Positions 61,416 to 64,000 of a DNA stretch of 64,000 nucleotides are shown here, one piece after another. Source of the DNA: Caulobacterales bacterium (lineage in GTDB: Bacteria; Pseudomonadota; Alphaproteobacteria; Caulobacterales; Caulobacteraceae). Below the pieces are notes generated by a model. It was not told the DNA's origin. It searched no databases and was given only the letters and a program-made list of their open reading frames with translations. The stretch is from contig JAEKKJ010000009.1 of the NCBI GenBank assembly GCA_019510435.1, positions 1-64,000 of the forward strand, written 5' to 3'. The stretch's first letter is position 1. Every line of letters starts with the position of its first letter. Both the position numbers and the translations under genes were made by a program.

Positions 61416-62228
61416 ATGCGCCTCAAGACGGGATTTGAGATCGTCTACGACTGCCCGGCGCCGGTCCCGATGCTGCTGATGCTGAGCGTCCATCCGTCCC
61501 GGCGCGCCGACCTGGAGACCCCCGACTGGGTGCGGACCGATCCGGCGGCGGACGTGCGCCAGTACCTGGATGTCTACGGCAACATCTGTAGCCGGCTGCT
61601 GGCGCCGGCGGGCCGCATCAAGCTGTCGTCCGACTTCATCATCGCCGATTCCGGGCTGATCGACCCCTATGTGCCCGACGCCCAGGAGCACCCGCTGCAC
61701 GAGCTGCCCGACGACGTCATCGTCTACCTGATGGGCAGCCGGTACTGCGATACCGAGAAGCTGAGCCAGACCGCCTGGTCCCTGTTCGGCCACACCCTGC
61801 CCGGCTGGGCCCGGGTGCAGGCGATCTGCGACTATGTGCACGACCACATCGTCTTCAACTATGCCGATGCGCGGCCGGACAAGACGGCTTACGAGGCCTG
61901 GGCGGAAGGCGCGGGCGTCTGCCGCGACTATGCGCACCTGGCCATCGCCTTCTGCCGTTGCCTCAACATCCCGGCGCGGTACTGCACCGGCTACATGGGC
62001 GACATCGGGGTGCCGGTGGTGGGGGTGATGGACTTCAGCGCCTGGTTCGAGGTCTACCTCGGCGGCCGCTGGCATACCTTCGACGCGCGCAACAACATGC
62101 CGCGCATGGCCCGGGTGCTGATCGCCCGCGGCCGCGATGCGGTGGACGTGCCGATCGCCACGACCTTCGGGACCGCCGAGCTGGCGGGCTTTCAGGTCAC
62201 CAGCCTGGAGGCTCCGCCGGCGGCGTGA
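61416..62228 (+). CDS. Transglutaminase-like superfamily protein
   Basis: A 270-residue protein. The N-terminal beta domain (MRLKTGFEIVYDCPAPVPML) is followed by a transglutaminase-like papain-fold core with nucleophile Cys169 in AEGAGVCRDYAHLAIAFCR and Asp in TFDARNNMPR. At the usual catalytic-His position (family HAWFE) this protein has S208 in DFSAWFEVY, so activity is uncertain, though other members of this subgroup may share Ser. It may act as a cysteine protease, amidase or non-enzymatic scaffold. Confidence 0.85.
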   Translation: MRLKTGFEIVYDCPAPVPMLLMLSVHPSRRADLETPDWVRTDPAADVRQYLDVYGNICSRLLAPAGRIKLSSDFIIADSGLIDPYVPDAQEHPLHELPDDVIVYLMGSRYCDTEKLSQTAWSLFGHTLPGWARVQAICDYVHDHIVFNYADARPDKTAYEAWAEGAGVCRDYAHLAIAFCRCLNIPARYCTGYMGDIGVPVVGVMDFSAWFEVYLGGRWHTFDARNNMPRMARVLIARGRDAVDVPIATTFGTAELAGFQVTSLEAPPAA

Positions 62229-62254
62229 GGCCTACCGACGGGCCCGGCCAGCCT

Positions 62255-62377
62255 TCAGCGGGTGCTGCGCGAGTCGTTCAGCGTCTTGCGGGTCTGGGAC
62301 GACGGCGCGCCGGTGGACCGCGGGTCCATCACGCCGCGCCGAACGGGCGCCGAACCGGTGGAGGTTTGGGTTTTCAT
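62255..62377 (-). CDS. Possible 40-residue basic protein
   Basis: A short ORF (MKTQTSTGSAPVRRGVMDPR..., ending TRKTLNDSRSTR) in the 266-nt gap between the transglutaminase-like gene and a small hypothetical gene. It is rich in Ser, Thr and Arg and probably disordered. GAAAGG lies about 10 nt upstream of the ATG. There is no family evidence, so it may be spurious. Confidence 0.3.
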   Translation of the reverse strand: MKTQTSTGSAPVRRGVMDPRSTGAPSSQTRKTLNDSRSTR

Positions 62378-62494
62378 GGGATTGGCCTTTCGGGCCGCCG
62401 GCAAGGCGCGGAACTCCGCGCGTCAGGGCGAGCGCAAGCCTAGCACGCCCAGCCCGTCGCAGCGCGGAATTCGAACGCCGCCGTGGCGATCGCC

Positions 62495-62743
62495 TCAGGC
62501 GTCGGTGAAGGGATGCGGCAGTTCCCCGGACCGGAACAGGATCACCGGGTTCTCGTCATAGTCGCCCAGCTCGGTGTCCGCGGTCGCCGAGAAGGCCACC
62601 ACCCCGACGCGCAGGGGGCCGAGGCGCTCGGCCTTGCGCCGCGCCTCCTCGGCGGTCTTGCAGCCCACCTGCGGCTCGGCCTTCAGGCCCCTCCCGCGTC
62701 CGCGAACATAGGACTGGACGATGTAGACGGTTTCGGTGGCCAT
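62495..62743 (-). CDS. Small conserved hypothetical protein
   Basis: An 82-residue soluble protein, starting MATETVYIVQSYVRGRGRGL and containing KTAEEARRKAERLGPLRVGVVAFSATADTELGDYDENPVILFRSGELP. The predicted strand-helix-strand-strand order suggests a small alpha/beta fold. Short proteins with this AEEARRxAERL...GVVAFSxTGDxxxGDYDxPxIL pattern are common in Alphaproteobacteria; none is characterised to my knowledge. Confidence 0.78.
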   Translation of the reverse strand: MATETVYIVQSYVRGRGRGLKAEPQVGCKTAEEARRKAERLGPLRVGVVAFSATADTELGDYDENPVILFRSGELPHPFTDA

Positions 62744-62790
62744 GGGCCTTCACGCGCCGGTTCGGGCGGCAGGTCAACCGAAAGCGGCCG

Positions 62791-63441
62791 CTACTTCTTG
62801 GCAGGCGCGGCGGGCGAGCTGGAGCCGCCGTTGGCCATGCCCTGTTGCAGCTCGTGCACCTTGTCGAGGTGAGCCTGGATCTTCGGGACCGCCTTGGCCG
62901 CCCCGCCCTTCAGGCCGGCGTCGGAGCCGCGGTCGGCATAGCCTTTCATCAGGGTCAGCGCCTCGTTGTGGGCGGCTTCCTGCTGGTCCAGGTACTCCTT
63001 GTCGAAGCGGTCGGCCGGCGCGCCCTTGAGGTTGTCCAGCAGGCCCTTGCGGCGCTGGTCGAGGTCCGGCGACGGCTTCTGGCCGGCGGCGGCGATCAGG
63101 GGCGCCATCTCCTTGGACATGGCGGTGTGGTCGGCCACCATCATCTTGCCGAAGTCCTTCACGCCCTTCGACTGGCCCTTCTGCTGGGCGATCTGGCCGG
63201 CCTGGATCTCGTACATGTCGCTCTGGCTGGCGTTGGACACGAACTCGTCGGTCGAGACCGAGCCGACCGTCGAGGCCGAGGTGGCGCCGACGGCGGCGGC
63301 GGTGGCGTCCTGGGTCCCGCTGACCGGCGCGCTGTTGGCGGTGGTGGAGGCGGCGTTCGAGGTCTGGTCCTTCTGCTTCTGGCAGGCGGCGAGCCCAAGG
63401 GTGGTCACGGCGGCCGCGGCGAGCAGGATGGCGCGTTTCAT
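62791..63441 (-). CDS. DUF4142-family lipoprotein
   Basis: A 216-residue exported protein. MKRAILLAAAAVTTLGLAACQKQ has a lipobox (LAAC). After a Ser/Thr/Ala-rich linker, the domain DEFVSNASQSDMYEIQAGQIA, VKDFGKMMVADHTAMSKEMA and FDKEYLDQQEAAHNEALTLM is the DUF4142 four-helix, ferritin-like family with His/Glu/Asp positions. It is probably an outer-membrane or periplasmic lipoprotein, function unknown. A GTG three codons upstream is an alternative start. Confidence 0.88.
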   Translation of the reverse strand: MKRAILLAAAAVTTLGLAACQKQKDQTSNAASTTANSAPVSGTQDATAAAVGATSASTVGSVSTDEFVSNASQSDMYEIQAGQIAQQKGQSKGVKDFGKMMVADHTAMSKEMAPLIAAAGQKPSPDLDQRRKGLLDNLKGAPADRFDKEYLDQQEAAHNEALTLMKGYADRGSDAGLKGGAAKAVPKIQAHLDKVHELQQGMANGGSSSPAAPAKK

Positions 63442-63492
63442 CAGAGTCACTCTCCCGGGGTTTGCAGGCTGCCGAACGAGCGGCGAAACGGC

Positions 63493-64000
63493 TTAGTTCC
63501 GGGGCACTATCAAAGGTGAAGGCAGGGTCAGCCACAGCCGGTCGCCGCTGAGGTCCAGGGCCATGCGGAAGGGCTGCAGCAGCCCCGCGCCCAGCAGGCC
63601 GGAGACCGCCGGCGCGTGGTCTGCCGGCCGGTAGACCTGCACCTCCACGTCGCGCAGCATCAGCCGCCCGACCCGCACCGTGCGCGCCTGCGTGGTGCGT
63701 ACGGAACTGAGCCCGCCCAGACTGACCGAGCGGGCCTCCGACACCGGACGGCCCGGCGCCAGCACCCCGGCGGCCCGCGCGGCGGCTTCCGACAGCGACA
63801 GGATGCCCGTGGCGCCGGTGTCCACCAGCACCTCCAGAGGCGGCGCCGCCTCCACCTGCACGGCCGCGGTCGGGCCGCCCCGCTTGCGCGCCAGGGGGAT
63901 GGCGACCGCGTCCGGCGGGGGATGGTAGCGCGGCCGGGGCAGGAACCGGGCCCGCCGGCGCGGGAAGTCGGCCTCGATCACCAGGCGGCTCAGCACGTCG
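63493..64000 (-). CDS. Retropepsin-like aspartic protease, C-terminal part (cut by right edge)
   Basis: The frame stays open to the window end, so only the last ~169 residues are seen. A catalytic LVDTGATGILSLSEAAARAAGV lies near the middle and DLSGDRLWLTLP near the C-terminus, the usual aspartyl-protease-fold order for bacterial retropepsin-like proteins (single-DTG, dimeric or tandem-domain). The N-terminal visible part (DFPRRRARFLPRP) may be the end of a first repeat. Its substrate is unknown. Confidence 0.8.
   Translation of the reverse strand, partial: DVLSRLVIEADFPRRRARFLPRPRYHPPPDAVAIPLARKRGGPTAAVQVEAAPPLEVLVDTGATGILSLSEAAARAAGVLAPGRPVSEARSVSLGGLSSVRTTQARTVRVGRLMLRDVEVQVYRPADHAPAVSGLLGAGLLQPFRMALDLSGDRLWLTLPSPLIVPRN

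Noticed and set aside
62262..62561. 99-residue plus-strand ORF after the transglutaminase-like gene
   Set aside because: Low-complexity, overlaps a better minus-strand gene, no motif or ribosome site.
1..64000. CRISPR arrays, IS elements, prophage genes, rRNA
   Set aside because: No regularly spaced repeats, transposase/integrase motifs or rRNA-like blocks were recognised; the only insertion evidence is the recombinase-free segment in sfsA.

Overview
The window is high-GC (roughly 70%), densely packed alphaproteobacterial chromosome. Gene content and motif style point to Caulobacterales, perhaps Phenylobacterium or a Caulobacter relative: a FixK/FNR-type cbb3 oxidase cluster, many ATGA/GTGA overlaps, the alphaproteobacterial LexA box, TonB receptor plus tryptophan halogenase sugar loci, an ECF41 sigma factor and a PEPxxWA-CTERM protein. 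The genus is inference. I see no rRNA, CRISPR array, recognisable transposase or integrase.

Region 1 (1-11000) is a microaerobic respiration and haem block on the minus strand: ccoNOQP (cbb3 oxidase), ccoGHIS (its assembly), hemN, a 31-residue membrane peptide gene, and hemA, which runs off the left edge. FNR/FixK-type 14-bp boxes lie before ccoN (shared with a small divergent Cys-containing membrane protein and, beyond it, an OmpW-like porin), before hemN (degenerate), and before the small ORF-hemA pair (perfect palindrome). Two degenerate FixK-like sites precede an ADP-forming acyl-CoA synthetase at 13094.

Region 2 (11000-31250) holds an SDR and a flavodoxin-fold quinone reductase. Next comes a carboxymuconolactone-decarboxylase-like gene coupled to an ECF41 sigma factor, behind a promoter of the type ECF41 recognises. 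A LacI-controlled glucoside locus follows: FucP-type symporter, second MFS, LacI regulator, GH3 beta-glucosidase, TonB receptor, tryptophan-halogenase-like flavoprotein and another MFS. Its AGCGCT-centred operators occur before the FucP gene and, as a pair, in the TonB receptor/halogenase divergent promoter. A TetR/VOC pair faces an MFS exporter across two palindromes.

Region 3 (31250-44800) has tRNA-Leu(UAA), sodB, purU, a family 2 glycosyltransferase, an enoyl-CoA hydratase, an SDR, a TetR regulator with a divergent methyltransferase, an RND efflux pump, an orphan ParA-type ATPase with a perfect DnaA box upstream, and a CinA-type MoCF-domain protein.

Region 4 (44850-46360) is the most unusual part. 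sfsA has been interrupted by about 786 bp of lower-GC DNA flanked by TGAAGAA. The insert fuses in frame a different, diverged sfsA 3' end, so the gene is chimeric but open, and adds a small lipoprotein ORF. The displaced native 3' end lies on the far side. This is the layout of a gene-end-replacing integrative element, but no recombinase is present.

Region 5 (46400-64000) contains a periplasmic beta-carbonic anhydrase, map, a TPR protein, an ABC ATPase with a permease-M1 peptidase fusion, an alpha/beta hydrolase, radC behind a perfect alphaproteobacterial SOS box, a PEP-CTERM protein, an AraC regulator, a four-gene overlapping cassette of tiny proteins, a transglutaminase-like protein, a DUF4142-type lipoprotein and a retropepsin-like protease cut by the right edge.
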